DNA of 64,000 bases from Streptomyces sp. NBC_01454 (GCF_036227565.1 NZ_CP109460.1:6324001-6388000), one strand, 5' to 3'; shown: positions 8,781-18,429, counted from the first letter of the stretch. Notes: generated from the sequence alone by a model not told the origin. A program made the numbers and translations.

Positions 8781-9506
8781 ATGGCGGAAGAGGAGCGGCG
8801 CGGCGGCGCGCGGACGACGGACGGGGAGCGGGCCGGCGCCCTGCGGGGGGAGACCGGCTTCACCAAGGAGGACGGGCGGCTGACGCTGCGCGCACGCAAG
8901 AAGCTGCAGACCCGGCAGCGGATCTCCGGCGAGGCCACGCTGCTCTTCCTCGAGCGCGGCTTCGACCACGTCACGGTCGCCGAGGTGGCCCGGGCCGCCG
9001 AGGTCTCGACGATGACGGTCTTCAACTACTTCCCGCGCAAGGAGGACCTCTTCCTGGACCGGATCCCCGAAGCGCGGGAGCTGATCACCCGCGCCGTCCG
9101 GGAGCGCGGGGCGGACCAGTCGCCGCTCGCCGCGCTGCGCGCGCTGGTGCTCGGGCTCGTGGCGGAGCGGCATCCGCTGGCCGCGGTGGGGGAGGGGTTC
9201 GCGCACTTCTGGCGCACGGTGCTGGACTCCCCGGCGCTGCGGGCGCGGGGCCGCGAGGCGGTCGAGGAGATGGAGGGCGCCCTCGCCGGGGTGCTCGCGG
9301 AGGCCGCGGGCGGCGAGGCCGGCCGGCCCGGTCAGGACGCCCGGCTGGCCGCGGCGCTGATCGTCGCGGGGGTGCGGGCGGCCGGTGCCGACGCCGTGGC
9401 GCGACAGCTCGGGGGTGACCCCGCGGACGAGGTGGCCGTTGAACAGGCGGAGGCGCTGCGGCGTACGTTCGATGTGCTGGAGCGGGCGCTGCCCGCCTTC
9501 GCCTGA
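8781..9506 (+). CDS. TetR-family transcriptional regulator
   Basis: A 241-residue TetR-family repressor. After a charged N-terminal extension of about 40 residues, the DNA-binding domain is clear: [20 protein letters not shown], then [26 protein letters not shown] (about residues 45-90). The C-terminal ligand domain is divergent, as usual. It faces the FAD monooxygenase gene head to head, so it most likely represses it. The ATG at 8781 lies 7 bases after a TAGAAT box and has no clear ribosome site, which suggests a leaderless mRNA; an internal start nearer the HTH cannot be excluded. Confidence 0.9.
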   Translation: MAEEERRGGARTTDGERAGALRGETGFTKEDGRLTLRARKKLQTRQRISGEATLLFLERGFDHVTVAEVARAAEVSTMTVFNYFPRKEDLFLDRIPEARELITRAVRERGADQSPLAALRALVLGLVAERHPLAAVGEGFAHFWRTVLDSPALRARGREAVEEMEGALAGVLAEAAGGEAGRPGQDARLAAALIVAGVRAAGADAVARQLGGDPADEVAVEQAEALRRTFDVLERALPAFA

Positions 9507-9769
9507 CGGGAGCGTTTCCGCAGCGTACGGGCGTGCGGGCGGGGCGGGAAGATTGTGCGGCCGCCACACGTTCGGGTGAAGAGGGCTTGCGGCCTCTCAA
9601 AATCGAATGCGCGTGCTATAAGCTCGTGCGTGGCATCCCAACGACAGTGCCGCGGCGGGCCCCCTACTCTGGGGCGGGGGCTCTTCCGCTCCGTCGCCTC
9701 TGCTCACCCACCGCGCGGCGGACGCAGGGCCGCGGCCCCCGCCCCCTTCCAAGAAAGGTGCCGACCGGC

Positions 9770-12766
9770 GTGGCCGACCGTCTCATCGTCCGTGGCGCTC
9801 GCGAGCACAACCTCAAGAATGTCTCGCTCGACCTCCCCCGCGACTCCCTCATCGTCTTCACGGGGCTCTCCGGGTCGGGCAAGTCCTCGCTCGCCTTCGA
9901 CACGATCTTCGCCGAGGGGCAGCGGCGTTATGTCGAGTCGCTCTCCTCCTACGCCCGGCAGTTCCTCGGGCAGATGGACAAGCCCGATGTGGACTTCATC
10001 GAGGGCCTGTCCCCCGCGGTGTCGATCGACCAGAAGTCGACCTCGCGCAACCCGCGCTCGACGGTCGGCACGATCACCGAGGTCTACGACTACCTCCGCC
10101 TGCTCTTCGCCCGTATCGGCAAGCCGCACTGTCCCGAGTGCGGGCGGCCGATCGCCCGGCAGTCGCCGCAGGCCATCGTCGACAAGGTGCTCGAACTCCC
10201 CGAGGGCAGCCGCTTCCAGGTGCTCTCCCCACTGGTGCGCGAGCGCAAGGGCGAGTTCGTCGATCTCTTCTCCGACCTCCAGTCCAAGGGCTACAGCCGG
10301 GCGCGGGTCGACGGGGAGACGATCCAGCTCTCCGAGCCGCCGACGCTGAAGAAGCAGGAGAAGCACACCATCGAGGTGGTCGTCGACCGCCTCACCGTCA
10401 AGGAGACCGCCAAGCGCCGGCTGACCGACTCCGTCGAGACCGCCCTCGGGCTCTCCGGCGGCATGGTCATCCTCGACTTCGTCGACCTGGACGCGGACGA
10501 CCCGCAGCGCGAGCGGATGTATTCGGAGCATCTGTACTGCGCCTACGACGATCTCTCCTTCGAGGAGCTGGAGCCCCGCTCCTTCTCCTTCAACTCGCCC
10601 TTCGGCGCCTGCCCGGACTGCACCGGCATCGGCACGCGTATGGAGGTCGACCCCGAGCTGATCATCCCCGACGAGGACCGTTCCCTCGACGAGGGAGCGA
10701 TCCACCCCTGGTCGCACGGCCACACCAAGGAGTACTTCGGCCGCCTGGTCGGCGCGCTGGCGGACGCCCTCGGGTTCCGTACGGACATCCCCTGGGCCGG
10801 GCTGCCGGCCCGCGCCAAGAAGGCGCTGCTGAACGGCCACAAGACCCAGATCGAGGTGCGCTACCGCAACCGGTACGGCCGCCAGCGGGCCTACACCACC
10901 CCCTTCGAGGGAGCCGTGCCGTTCGTCAAGCGGCGGCACTCCGAGGCGGAGAGCGACAGCAGCCGGGAGCGCTTCGAGGGCTATATGCGCGAAGTGCCCT
11001 GCCCGACCTGTGAGGGCACCCGGCTCAAGCCGATCGTCCTCGCCGTCACGGTCCAGCAGAAGTCGATCGCCGAGGTCGCGGCCATGTCCATCAGCGACTG
11101 CGCCGACTTCCTGCGGGAGATGGTGCTTGACGCACGCGAGAAGAAGATCGCCGAGCGGGTCCTCAAGGAGGTCAACGAGCGGCTGAAGTTCCTGGTCGAC
11201 GTCGGCCTGGACTACCTCTCGCTCAACCGCGCGGCCGGCACCCTCTCCGGTGGCGAGGCCCAGCGCATCCGCCTCGCCACCCAGATCGGCTCCGGCCTGG
11301 TGGGTGTGCTCTACGTCCTCGACGAGCCGTCGATCGGTCTGCACCAGCGCGACAACCACCGGCTCATCGAGACCCTGGTGCGGCTGCGCGACATGGGCAA
11401 CACCCTGATCGTCGTGGAGCACGACGAGGACACCATCAAGATCGCGGACTGGGTCGTGGACATCGGCCCCGGCGCGGGCGAGCACGGCGGCAGGGTCGTG
11501 CACAGCGGCCCGATGAAGCAGCTGCTGGCCACCGAGGAGTCGATCACCGGCCAGTATCTGTCCGGCAAGAAGTCCATCGCGACCCCGGACATCCGGCGGC
11601 CCGCCGACCCGGCGCGCCGGCTGACGGTGCACGGCGCGAAGGAGAACAACCTCCGCGACATCGACGTCTCCTTCCCGCTCGGGGTGTTCACCGCCGTCAC
11701 CGGAGTCTCCGGCTCCGGCAAGTCGACGCTGGTCAACGACATCCTCTACACCCACCTCGCACGCGAGCTGAACGGCGCCAAGTCGGTGCCGGGCCGGCAC
11801 ACCCGGGTGGCCGGCGACGATCTCGTGGACAAGGTCGTCCATGTCGATCAGTCGCCGATCGGCCGCACCCCGCGCTCCAACCCGGCCACCTACACCGGCG
11901 TCTTCGACCATGTCCGCAGGCTCTTCGCGGAGACGATGGAGGCCAAGGTCCGCGGCTATCTGCCGGGACGCTTCTCCTTCAACGTCAAGGGCGGCCGCTG
12001 CGAGAACTGTTCCGGCGACGGCACCATCAAGATCGAGATGAACTTCCTGCCGGATGTGTATGTGCCGTGCGAGGTCTGTCACGGGGCGCGCTACAACCGG
12101 GAGACGCTGGAGGTCCACTACAAGGGCAAGTCCATCGCCGAGGTGCTGGACATGCCCATCGAGGAGGCGCTGAGCTTCTTCGAGGCGGTGCCGACCATCG
12201 CCCGGCACCTCAAGACGCTCCACGAGGTCGGCCTCGGGTACGTCCGGCTCGGGCAGTCCGCGCCGACGCTCTCCGGCGGTGAGGCACAGCGCGTCAAGCT
12301 CGCCAGCGAGCTCCAGAAGCGCTCCACGGGCAGCACGGTCTATGTCCTCGACGAGCCGACCACCGGTCTGCACTTCGACGACATCAGCAAGCTGATCAAT
12401 GTGCTGTCCGGCCTGGTCGACAAGGGCAACACGGTGATCGTCATCGAGCACAACCTCGATGTGATCAAGACCGCGGACTGGGTCGTCGACATGGGCCCCG
12501 AGGGCGGCAACGGCGGCGGTCTGGTCGTCGCCGAGGGCACGCCGGAGGAGGTGGCGTCGATCCCCGCCAGCCACACCGGCAAGTTCCTGCGGGAGATCCT
12601 CGGCGGCCGGGTCAGCGATGCCGCCCCGGCGGCGGCGTCCGGCAAGAAGCCGGTGGCCAAGAAGGCCGCCGCGGCGAAGGCCCCCGCCAAGAAGGCTGCC
12701 GCGAAGAAGACCGCGGCCAAGAAGACCGCCGCCACGAAGACGACGGCGCGGGCACGCCGGACCTGA
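9770..12766 (+). CDS. uvrA: Excinuclease ABC subunit A
   Basis: A 998-residue damage sensor of nucleotide excision repair, a tandem ABC ATPase that loads UvrB. Visible motifs are Walker [10 protein letters not shown] near residue 31, CPECG and [10 protein letters not shown] zinc-type pairs, CPTCEGTRL, signature [14 protein letters not shown], the second Walker [10 protein letters not shown], the zinc finger CENCSGDGT to CEVCHGARY, and the second signature [13 protein letters not shown] with [11 protein letters not shown]. The last 45 residues are a histone H1-like Lys/Ala tail ([20 protein letters not shown]) beyond the catalytic part. GTG 9770 is chosen for the AAGAAAGG site and the usual start [18 protein letters not shown]; the frame is open further upstream. 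The 263 bases before it hold only a TATAAG (9617-9622) as a weak promoter candidate. Confidence 0.97.
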   Translation: MADRLIVRGAREHNLKNVSLDLPRDSLIVFTGLSGSGKSSLAFDTIFAEGQRRYVESLSSYARQFLGQMDKPDVDFIEGLSPAVSIDQKSTSRNPRSTVGTITEVYDYLRLLFARIGKPHCPECGRPIARQSPQAIVDKVLELPEGSRFQVLSPLVRERKGEFVDLFSDLQSKGYSRARVDGETIQLSEPPTLKKQEKHTIEVVVDRLTVKETAKRRLTDSVETALGLSGGMVILDFVDLDADDPQRERMYSEHLYCAYDDLSFEELEPRSFSFNSPFGACPDCTGIGTRMEVDPELIIPDEDRSLDEGAIHPWSHGHTKEYFGRLVGALADALGFRTDIPWAGLPARAKKALLNGHKTQIEVRYRNRYGRQRAYTTPFEGAVPFVKRRHSEAESDSSRERFEGYMREVPCPTCEGTRLKPIVLAVTVQQKSIAEVAAMSISDCADFLREMVLDAREKKIAERVLKEVNERLKFLVDVGLDYLSLNRAAGTLSGGEAQRIRLATQIGSGLVGVLYVLDEPSIGLHQRDNHRLIETLVRLRDMGNTLIVVEHDEDTIKIADWVVDIGPGAGEHGGRVVHSGPMKQLLATEESITGQYLSGKKSIATPDIRRPADPARRLTVHGAKENNLRDIDVSFPLGVFTAVTGVSGSGKSTLVNDILYTHLARELNGAKSVPGRHTRVAGDDLVDKVVHVDQSPIGRTPRSNPATYTGVFDHVRRLFAETMEAKVRGYLPGRFSFNVKGGRCENCSGDGTIKIEMNFLPDVYVPCEVCHGARYNRETLEVHYKGKSIAEVLDMPIEEALSFFEAVPTIARHLKTLHEVGLGYVRLGQSAPTLSGGEAQRVKLASELQKRSTGSTVYVLDEPTTGLHFDDISKLINVLSGLVDKGNTVIVIEHNLDVIKTADWVVDMGPEGGNGGGLVVAEGTPEEVASIPASHTGKFLREILGGRVSDAAPAAASGKKPVAKKAAAAKAPAKKAAAKKTAAKKTAATKTTARARRT

Positions 12767-12788
12767 CGCCGGCGAGAACGTTCCCGGA

Positions 12789-12829
12789 ACGGGCCGTCAC
12801 CGCGCTCCCCAGGGGCGGTGGCGGCCCGT
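12789..12829. terminator. Terminator downstream of uvrA
   Basis: A 15-bp stem with one G:T pair (12789-12803 with 12815-12829) lies 22 bases after the uvrA stop and before the converging sugar-kinase gene. It can serve both strands. Confidence 0.75.
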
Positions 12830-12904
12830 CGCGGCAGACGGCGGCGGGCCCCCGATGAGCGCCCGCCACACCTCCTGCGCCGCCCTCTGCTCCGCAGCCA
12901 CCTC

Positions 12905-13903
12905 TTACAGCGCCATCTCCGCGGCGAACGGCGGTTCCGCGCCCGCGCGGGAGCAGGTCACGGCGGCCGCGCGGGCGGCGAACCGCAGGATGTCGCGCCA
13001 GTCGTCGTCGCCGAGCGCGGAGACGGCGGCGTACGAGAGGGCGCCATGGGCGTCCAGGCGGTGCAACAAGGCGGCGTTGACCGTGTCACCGGCGCCGATG
13101 GTGTCGACGACCTCGACCCGTTCGCCGGGGACCGACACCGCGCCGCCGCCCCGCGTCAGCACCGTCAGACCGTCCCCGCCGCGGGTCAGGACGATCGCCG
13201 CGGGCCCCGCGTCCAGCCACTCCTTCGCCGCCGCGGTGACCGCCTCCCAGCCGCCGTCCGCTGCGTCCTCGGCTCCCGCCAGCCACAAGGCGTCCTCCTC
13301 CGACAGCTTCAGGAGGGCGAGATCCGGGAGCCAGGCGCGGAAACGGGACCGGTAGGCGGCCGGGTCGGAGATCAGACCGGCCCGGATGTTGGGGTCCAGC
13401 GCCGTGAAGACACCGCGCCGGGCCTCGCGGCGCAGCAGGGACTCATAGGCGCTCGCCCCCGGTTCCAGCACGAGCGAGCAGGTGCCCAGGGACAGTGCAC
13501 GGACCGCGCCGGGCAGCGCCGGCGGCAGGGTGAAGAGCCGGTCGGCGGTGCCCTCGGAGTAGAAGCCGTAGCCCGCCGACCCGTCCGGGCTGATGTCGGC
13601 CACGGCGAGGGTGGTCGGCTCACTGCCGCGCTGCACCAGCGAGGTGTCCACACCGCTGCGGTGCAGCCCGTGCAGCAGCGCCGCACCGAAGGCGTCAGTG
13701 GAGACGCGGGAGCAGAACGCGGCGGGCGAGCCCAGCCGCCCCAGCGCGACCGCGGTGTTGTACGGGCCGCCGCCGCGCTGCGGCTGCAGCGCCGGAAGCC
13801 GGCCGTCCGGGGTGGCGGCGGCCCTCTCGCCCGGCCGGTCCGGGGAGGGCTGCTGCGGACTGGGGACGAGGTCGATCAGTGCCTCGCCGGCGACGACGAT
13901 CAC
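12905..13903 (-). CDS. PfkB-family carbohydrate kinase
   Basis: A 332-residue ribokinase/fructokinase-like sugar kinase. The N-terminal start is VIVVAGEALIDLVP, the first PfkB signature region is GGGPYNTAVALGRLG (about residues 37-51), and the catalytic-base/anion-hole signature is DTIGAGDTVNAALL (about 256-269). The fold uses ATP to phosphorylate a free sugar; fructose or ribose is a guess. GTG 13903 has an AAAGGAAC site 9 bases upstream and overlaps the stop of the LacI gene by four bases (GTGA), so the two are translationally coupled. No sugar transporter gene is adjacent, which is unusual for such a pair. Expression is probably controlled by the LacI protein through the tandem operators at 15041-15064. 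Confidence 0.9.
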   Translation of the reverse strand: MIVVAGEALIDLVPSPQQPSPDRPGERAAATPDGRLPALQPQRGGGPYNTAVALGRLGSPAAFCSRVSTDAFGAALLHGLHRSGVDTSLVQRGSEPTTLAVADISPDGSAGYGFYSEGTADRLFTLPPALPGAVRALSLGTCSLVLEPGASAYESLLRREARRGVFTALDPNIRAGLISDPAAYRSRFRAWLPDLALLKLSEEDALWLAGAEDAADGGWEAVTAAAKEWLDAGPAAIVLTRGGDGLTVLTRGGGAVSVPGERVEVVDTIGAGDTVNAALLHRLDAHGALSYAAVSALGDDDWRDILRFAARAAAVTCSRAGAEPPFAAEMAL

Positions 13904-14946
13904 GGGGTGCGGTTCCTTTCCTGGGCGGCCGGGGGCGCGGCCGGGGCGGGTTCGGCGCAGCCGCACGAGGTGCGGTGCACAAAGGCGCAGGGGAGGCGGA
14001 CGGTGCGCGGCGGCCGGTCCGGCCGCTCCAGGCGCGCCAGCAGCAGCCGGACCGCCGCCGCCCCGATCTCCCTGCTGGGCTGGGCGATCACGGTCAGCCG
14101 GGGCGTGAACAGGTCGGCCCACGAGAAGTCGTCGAAACAGGCGAGGGCGAGGTCGCGGGGCACCTCCAGGCCCCGTTCGCGCAGCGCCCGGAGCGCGCCG
14201 ATGGTCATCGCATTGTTGGCCGTGACGAGCGCGGTGGGCGGCGTCGGCGCGGCGAGCAGCTGCCGGGTGGCGTCGTGGGCGCCCGCCGCCTCGGAGTTGC
14301 CGCCGGCGAGGAGTTCGGGGACGAACGGCAGCCCGCGGGCGCGCAGTCCCTCGCGGTAGCCCTGGATGCGCTCGGTGGTCGTGCTCAGCCCGGGGAGGCC
14401 GGCCACCAGACCGATCCGGGTGTGCCCCCTGTCGGCCAGGTGCTCCACCAGCTGACGCACCGGGCCGGTGTTGTCGGCGCACACCTGGTCGTGGTCGTCG
14501 CCCACCAGCCGGTCCAGGAAGACGGTGGGCACCTCGCGCCGGGCCAGATACGCCACCATCTCGGCGGGCTCCGCGGACGGCGCGACGATCATGCCGTCCA
14601 CCCGCCGCTCGTGCAGCAGCTGGACGACCGTGCGCTCGTGGTGCGGGTCGTCGTGCGGGTCGGCGAGCAGCAGGCTGTAGCCGGCTTCCAGGGCACCGGC
14701 CTCGACGCCCTGGAGGATCTCGGTGAAGTACGGGTTGCTGATCGCCGAGACCGCCAGGCCGATCGAGCGGGTGCGGGCGGTGACCAGGGAGCGGGCCAGG
14801 GTGTTGTGGGTGTAGCCGAGCGCGTCGATGGCGCCGAGTACCGCGGTACGGGTACCGGGGCGCACCGGCCTCGTCCCGTTCAGCACGTGCGAGACCGTGG
14901 CGACGGACACCCCCGCGCGCCGCGCCACATCCGCCATCGTCGTCAT
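13900..14946 (-). CDS. LacI-family transcriptional regulator
   Basis: A 348-residue LacI/GalR-type regulator. The N-terminal helix-turn-helix is MADVARRAGVSVATVSHVLN with the hinge NTLARSLVTARTRSIGL, followed by a periplasmic-binding-like sugar domain (ISNPYFTEILQGVEAGA to LACFDDFSWADLFTPRL). The C-terminus carries an odd Cys-rich end (HRTSCGCAEP). ATG 14946 has a GGGAGCGAG site; the frame extends upstream without similarity. The sugar kinase overlaps its stop, so this is a self-regulated operon. Two abutting LacI-type palindromes lie 95 bases upstream. The inducer is presumably the sugar, or phosphosugar, handled by the kinase. Confidence 0.93.
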   Translation of the reverse strand: MTTMADVARRAGVSVATVSHVLNGTRPVRPGTRTAVLGAIDALGYTHNTLARSLVTARTRSIGLAVSAISNPYFTEILQGVEAGALEAGYSLLLADPHDDPHHERTVVQLLHERRVDGMIVAPSAEPAEMVAYLARREVPTVFLDRLVGDDHDQVCADNTGPVRQLVEHLADRGHTRIGLVAGLPGLSTTTERIQGYREGLRARGLPFVPELLAGGNSEAAGAHDATRQLLAAPTPPTALVTANNAMTIGALRALRERGLEVPRDLALACFDDFSWADLFTPRLTVIAQPSREIGAAAVRLLLARLERPDRPPRTVRLPCAFVHRTSCGCAEPAPAAPPAAQERNRTP

Positions 14947-15040
14947 CCGGTTCTCGCTCCCGTACGTCAGGCGCCCCGGGGCCGCTCCTGGCACGGTCCC
15001 GTCCCGCGAGGTGCCCACCCTACGAGCCCACGGCCCAAAC

Positions 15041-15064
15041 GTAAACGCTTACGTAAGCGCTTAC
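15041..15064. promoter_or_regulatory. Tandem LacI-type operators
   Basis: Two 12-base palindromes stand side by side: GTAAACGCTTAC (15041-15052, one mismatch) and GTAAGCGCTTAC (15053-15064, perfect). The central CG and the TAA/TTA arms are typical of LacI/GalR family sites. They sit upstream of the lacI-kinase operon and 159 bases from the divergent Rieske gene. Confidence 0.8.
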
Positions 15065-15222
15065 GTGCAGGGTGGCTCTGCTGCGGTTGCCCCCGGCGGC
15101 GTCCCCTGCGGCCTGCCCGGGGCGCCCTGCCGTGCAATGCCCGGCCCGGCCGGAAGCGGAGCGGTCTGTGCCGGTATCGTCGTCAGCCGCCAGCCACTGA
15201 CGCCGTCCCCTCTGGAGCAGCC

Positions 15223-15636
15223 ATGAGCCAGCCACCCGCCCGCCGCACCGTGCTGCGGGGGGCCGCGCTCGCCGGCGCCGCCGGCTTCGGGCTGGCCGCC
15301 TGCTCGCCGGGGGACTCGGGCGCGAACGCCGCAGCGGTGCCCGACCGGCCGGTGGAGCTCGGGTCGGCGGCCGAGGTGCCGGTCGGCGGCGCCAAGCTCT
15401 ACCGCGAGGACCGCCTCGTGGTGTCACAGCCCGCCAAGGGCACCTACAAGTGCTTCAGCGCCAAGTGCACCCACGCCGGCTGCATCCTGTCGGAGGTCGA
15501 CAAGAAGGAGGGCAGCTGCCCCTGCCACGGCAGCCGCTTCGACGTCACCACCGGCAAGGTCCTCCAGGGGCCGGCGGCCGACCCGCTGCCCGAGGTGCCG
15601 GTCAAGACCAAGGACGGCAAGCTGATCGCGGGCTGA
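15223..15636 (+). CDS. Rieske [2Fe-2S] lipoprotein, Tat-exported
   Basis: A 137-residue exported iron-sulfur protein. Residues 1-25 form a Tat signal (RRTVLRGAALAGAAGFGLAAC), and the final Cys lies in a lipobox, so the mature protein is probably lipid-anchored outside the membrane. The Rieske ligands are CTHAGC and CPCHGS (about residues 82-106). It is too short for a bc1-complex subunit and is the type often seen as a small stand-alone electron carrier in Streptomyces. The ATG is preceded by TGGAG. It diverges from the LacI gene and converges with the HTH gene at 15667. Its redox partner is unknown. Confidence 0.9.
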   Translation: MSQPPARRTVLRGAALAGAAGFGLAACSPGDSGANAAAVPDRPVELGSAAEVPVGGAKLYREDRLVVSQPAKGTYKCFSAKCTHAGCILSEVDKKEGSCPCHGSRFDVTTGKVLQGPAADPLPEVPVKTKDGKLIAG

Positions 15637-15666
15637 GCGCCGGTCCGCCGTTCCGGCCGCGGGGAC

Positions 15667-16605
15667 TCACCCCCAGTCCCAGGCGATGCCCAGTATTCCG
15701 GGGCGTACCCCCTGCTCCACGAGGTGCACGGCGTGGTGCCGTCCGCTGAGCGTCAGCTCCTGCTGACCGCTGCGCGGGGCGCCCGCCGAGGTCTGGGCGA
15801 AGCGGCGGCAGCGCACCGGCAGCGCCGCCGGGTCGAACCGGACCTGGAGCACGTACTGGCCGCCGGTGAAACTGAACCCGCGCAGATACTCGGCGCTCGG
15901 GCCGCCGCTGCCGTCCTCGAAGGCGTAGCCGAAGACATGGGTGTCACCGGCCCGCAGCCGGGTGTCGAAGAGCAGCTCGGCGACCACCACCCCGGCCTCC
16001 GCGCTGCCGCGCACCCGGCCCAGCCGGCAGTTCTCCGCGGCCCGCACCCGGACGCGGGAGGGGTCGCAGCCGGACTCGCCGCGGTGGAGGGCGACACAGC
16101 GGTCCACGCCGTCCCGGTGGGCGCGCACCACCTGGAGTGACTCCCGCTCCAGGAGCCCGCGCCCGGGCCCGATGCGGACCCGCTCGTGATGCCCCACGGT
16201 GTGCAGCCCGCCGTCCAGGGGGGCCTCCAGCTCCGCGTACAGCTGCCGCAGCGCCGCCGCGGGCGCCACCAGGGAGCGGTAGGTGCGCGCGGCCGGCCGC
16301 TCGGCCTCCGGGCGCACGCCGTCCTTCGGCACCAGCAGTCGGTGCAGCGAGCGCGCGGGCAGCTCCAGGACCTCCTCCAGGGCACGCACCGCCCGCAGCG
16401 ACTCGGGACGCTGCGGGCGCCGGGCGCCCTGCTGCCAGTAACTGAGGCTGGTCACCCCGATGGTGATGCCGCGCTGTGCGAGCTTGTGCTGGACGCGGGT
16501 GAGGGCGAGGCCACGCTCGGTGAGCGCGGAGCGCAGCGCGAGATGGAACGGGCCGGTGCGCAGCAGCTGGGCCAGCTCGGCCGACCGGGGGGTGTCCTGT
16601 GCCAT
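15667..16605 (-). CDS. Helix-turn-helix regulator, Streptomyces-type
   Basis: A 312-residue protein with an XRE-like N-terminal DNA-binding region (about residues 20-85: VQHKLAQRGITIGVTSLSYWQQGARRPQRPESLRAVRALEEVL). A long C-terminal region of no domain I recognise contains VHL/GRH-rich and FGYAFEDGSG stretches. It diverges from the secreted protease gene with 238 bases between them. That gap holds a perfect 12-base palindrome and repeated CATCCGG elements, so it probably regulates itself and the protease pair. The start at 16605 (MAQDTPRSAELAQLL) is plausible. The signal it senses is unknown. Confidence 0.75.
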   Translation of the reverse strand: MAQDTPRSAELAQLLRTGPFHLALRSALTERGLALTRVQHKLAQRGITIGVTSLSYWQQGARRPQRPESLRAVRALEEVLELPARSLHRLLVPKDGVRPEAERPAARTYRSLVAPAAALRQLYAELEAPLDGGLHTVGHHERVRIGPGRGLLERESLQVVRAHRDGVDRCVALHRGESGCDPSRVRVRAAENCRLGRVRGSAEAGVVVAELLFDTRLRAGDTHVFGYAFEDGSGGPSAEYLRGFSFTGGQYVLQVRFDPAALPVRCRRFAQTSAGAPRSGQQELTLSGRHHAVHLVEQGVRPGILGIAWDWG

Positions 16606-16628
16606 TGCCTCAATCCTCCGGCGCGCCG

Positions 16629-16803
16629 GTGAACGTTCACATCCGGATCGCCCGCCGCGCGCCGTACCGCCTGGTCACCGCAGCAAGCCGGGCATCGGCC
16701 GTTCACATCCGGGCCCGTCCGTCCACACCCCCATGTCACCCCGCATTGAAGCGTGTTGACCTGCCTGCGACAACACCCGATGCTCCTCAGCAGCATCCGG
16801 ATG
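16629..16803. repeat. Repeated CATCCGG elements and palindrome, possible operators
   Basis: GTTCACATCCGG occurs twice, at 16635-16646 and 16701-16712, 66 bases apart. The first copy overlaps a perfect palindrome, GTGAACGTTCAC (16629-16640). A third CATCCGG lies in the palindrome CATCCGGATG (16794-16803). All are in the gap between the divergent HTH and protease genes, which makes them candidate binding sites. Confidence 0.5.
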
Positions 16804-16843
16804 CGCTCCTCTCTCCCCTCACCCCCTCTTCGGGAGGAACGCC

Positions 16844-17491
16844 ATGACCCGTGCACCCCACGCACGCCACTCCCGCCGCAGACGACTGTCGGCCGCGGCG
16901 CTCACCGCCGCCGCACTGACCACGCTCACGGCGACGGCCCCGGCCTCCGCCGCGCCCCTCGCGCCCCCGGCGCACACCCGTACCGCCGGCGGAACGGCCG
17001 CCGCCCCGAGCGCCGCCAACCGCCTCGGCATCGCCATGCAGGCCCAGGAGAACAGCAACTGGTGCTGGGCGGGCTCCGGCGACACCATCGCGGCCTGGTA
17101 CGGCAGGAACTACAGCCAGAACCAGTTCTGCAACGCCGCCTTCCGCCGCCCCCAGGGCACCCCCTGCCCCAACGACCAGGCCACCCTGGCCAACGTGCAG
17201 GACGCCTTCGGCTGGATGGGCATCAACTCCGGTTCCTACGTGAGCAGTTGGCTCGGCTACGACACCGTGCGGAGCGAGATCGACGCCGGCCGTCCGATGG
17301 AGACCCGCATCCAGTGGTCCTCCGGCGGTGGCCACATGCATGTGATCTACGGATATGACACGGAACGCAACTGGGTCTACTGGGGTGATTCCTGGGCGAC
17401 CAATAATCGCTATAACTGGGGCGATTTCGACTACTACGTGAACGGCAGCTCCTTCTCCTGGACACACTCCCTCTACCGGATAGGAGCCTGA
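16844..17491 (+). CDS. Secreted papain-like cysteine protease
   Basis: A 215-residue exported protein. A signal peptide of about 37 residues ends near ATAPASAAP. The mature part starts with a short Ala/Pro stretch and then shows QENSNWCWAG (catalytic Cys with the preceding Gln of the oxyanion hole), GGGHMHVIYGYD (catalytic His) and WGDSWATNN (Asn/Asp region). This layout matches the small papain-like, AvrRpt2-type cysteine protease family. The start has a GGGAGGAA ribosome site. The next gene begins 4 bases after the stop and encodes a membrane-anchored secreted protein, so the two are almost certainly co-expressed. The substrate is unknown. Confidence 0.85.
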   Translation: MTRAPHARHSRRRRLSAAALTAAALTTLTATAPASAAPLAPPAHTRTAGGTAAAPSAANRLGIAMQAQENSNWCWAGSGDTIAAWYGRNYSQNQFCNAAFRRPQGTPCPNDQATLANVQDAFGWMGINSGSYVSSWLGYDTVRSEIDAGRPMETRIQWSSGGGHMHVIYGYDTERNWVYWGDSWATNNRYNWGDFDYYVNGSSFSWTHSLYRIGA

Positions 17492-17495
17492 GGCC

Positions 17496-18371
17496 ATGAC
17501 GAAGCGCACCGCCGTCCGCACCGCCTGCCGCGCCGTCGCCACCGGGACGGTCGCGACCGCCCTCATCGGCCTCGCCCCGCACACCGCACTGGCCGCACCC
17601 GCCCCCGCGCCCCAGGCCCCGGCCCGGGCGAGTCTCACCGCCGCCCGCGCGGCGGCTGGCGCGCCCGCCACCCTGGACACGCTCGCCCGGTTCTTCGCCG
17701 CCGAGCGGCAGCGCGGCGCCGGGACGGCTGCGGCCTCACCGGCTGCACCGGCCGCACCGGCCGCCGCACGCCTCGAGGGCGGCACCGTCCCCGTGTACGG
17801 CCTGTCACCGGACTTCGTCCGCGGCCGGTCCGCGGCCCCGGTCGCCCGGCTGGAGTTCCTCGCCACCAAGGCGGTGGCCGCAGACGGCCGCACCGCCTCG
17901 GTGTGGACCGCCTCGCGGGGCGGCGCCTGGAAGGTCGTCAACATCGCCGGCGGAGACGACGAGACCCGCTACGCCGCGGCGGGGGCCGCGCGGGCCCAGG
18001 GCGGCACGGTCTTCCGGGAGCCCCAGATCGACGCCTGGTACGTCCAGCACGGCGACCGGATCGAGCCGCTGGACGCCGACGCCCGCACGGCCGTCGGCCC
18101 GCACGGCACCACCGTCGCCGCCTACCGCACGCGGGTGGCGAAGGCCTACGGCGACAAGCTCCCGGGCTCCGCGTACGACAAGCGCGGTGAGGCCGGCGGC
18201 TACGGGCAGCATGCCGCCGGGCGGCGTCACCGCAAGGCGCCCCTCGAGGCCGCGACGCTGGCGGGCGACTCCTTCCCGGTGGCCGCGGCCTCCACCGTGG
18301 CGGCCGTCGCCGCGCTGCTCGCCCTGGGGCTGTCCGCCGCCGTGGCACTGCGCCGGCGCTACAGCCACTGA
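17496..18371 (+). CDS. Surface protein with signal peptide and C-terminal membrane anchor
   Basis: A 291-residue protein of no family I can name. Residues 1-34 form a signal peptide ending near TALAAPAP. An Ala/Pro-rich segment follows, then a globular part (about 90-210: VYGLSPDFVRGRSAAPVARLEFLATKAV and later WTASRGGAWKVVNIAGG). A single C-terminal hydrophobic helix (AASTVAAVAALLALGLSAAV) ends in LRRRYSH, the classic stop-transfer pattern, so the body sits outside the cell. It is 4 bases behind the papain-like protease gene. It could be the protease's partner, inhibitor or substrate; that is inference from the pairing only. A hairpin terminator follows at 18430. Confidence 0.75.
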   Translation: MTKRTAVRTACRAVATGTVATALIGLAPHTALAAPAPAPQAPARASLTAARAAAGAPATLDTLARFFAAERQRGAGTAAASPAAPAAPAAARLEGGTVPVYGLSPDFVRGRSAAPVARLEFLATKAVAADGRTASVWTASRGGAWKVVNIAGGDDETRYAAAGAARAQGGTVFREPQIDAWYVQHGDRIEPLDADARTAVGPHGTTVAAYRTRVAKAYGDKLPGSAYDKRGEAGGYGQHAAGRRHRKAPLEAATLAGDSFPVAAASTVAAVAALLALGLSAAVALRRRYSH

Positions 18372-18429
18372 GCAGGCCGTCTCCCCGCTGCCGGACGGAG
18401 GGTGGTGGCGGGGGGACGGGTGCGCCCGT

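Noticed and set aside
9604..9622. A possible SOS (LexA) box before uvrA, TCGAATGCGCGTGCTA
   Set aside because: Only the left half resembles the CGAAC half-site; the right half lacks GTTCG. A damage-response site would need experimental support.
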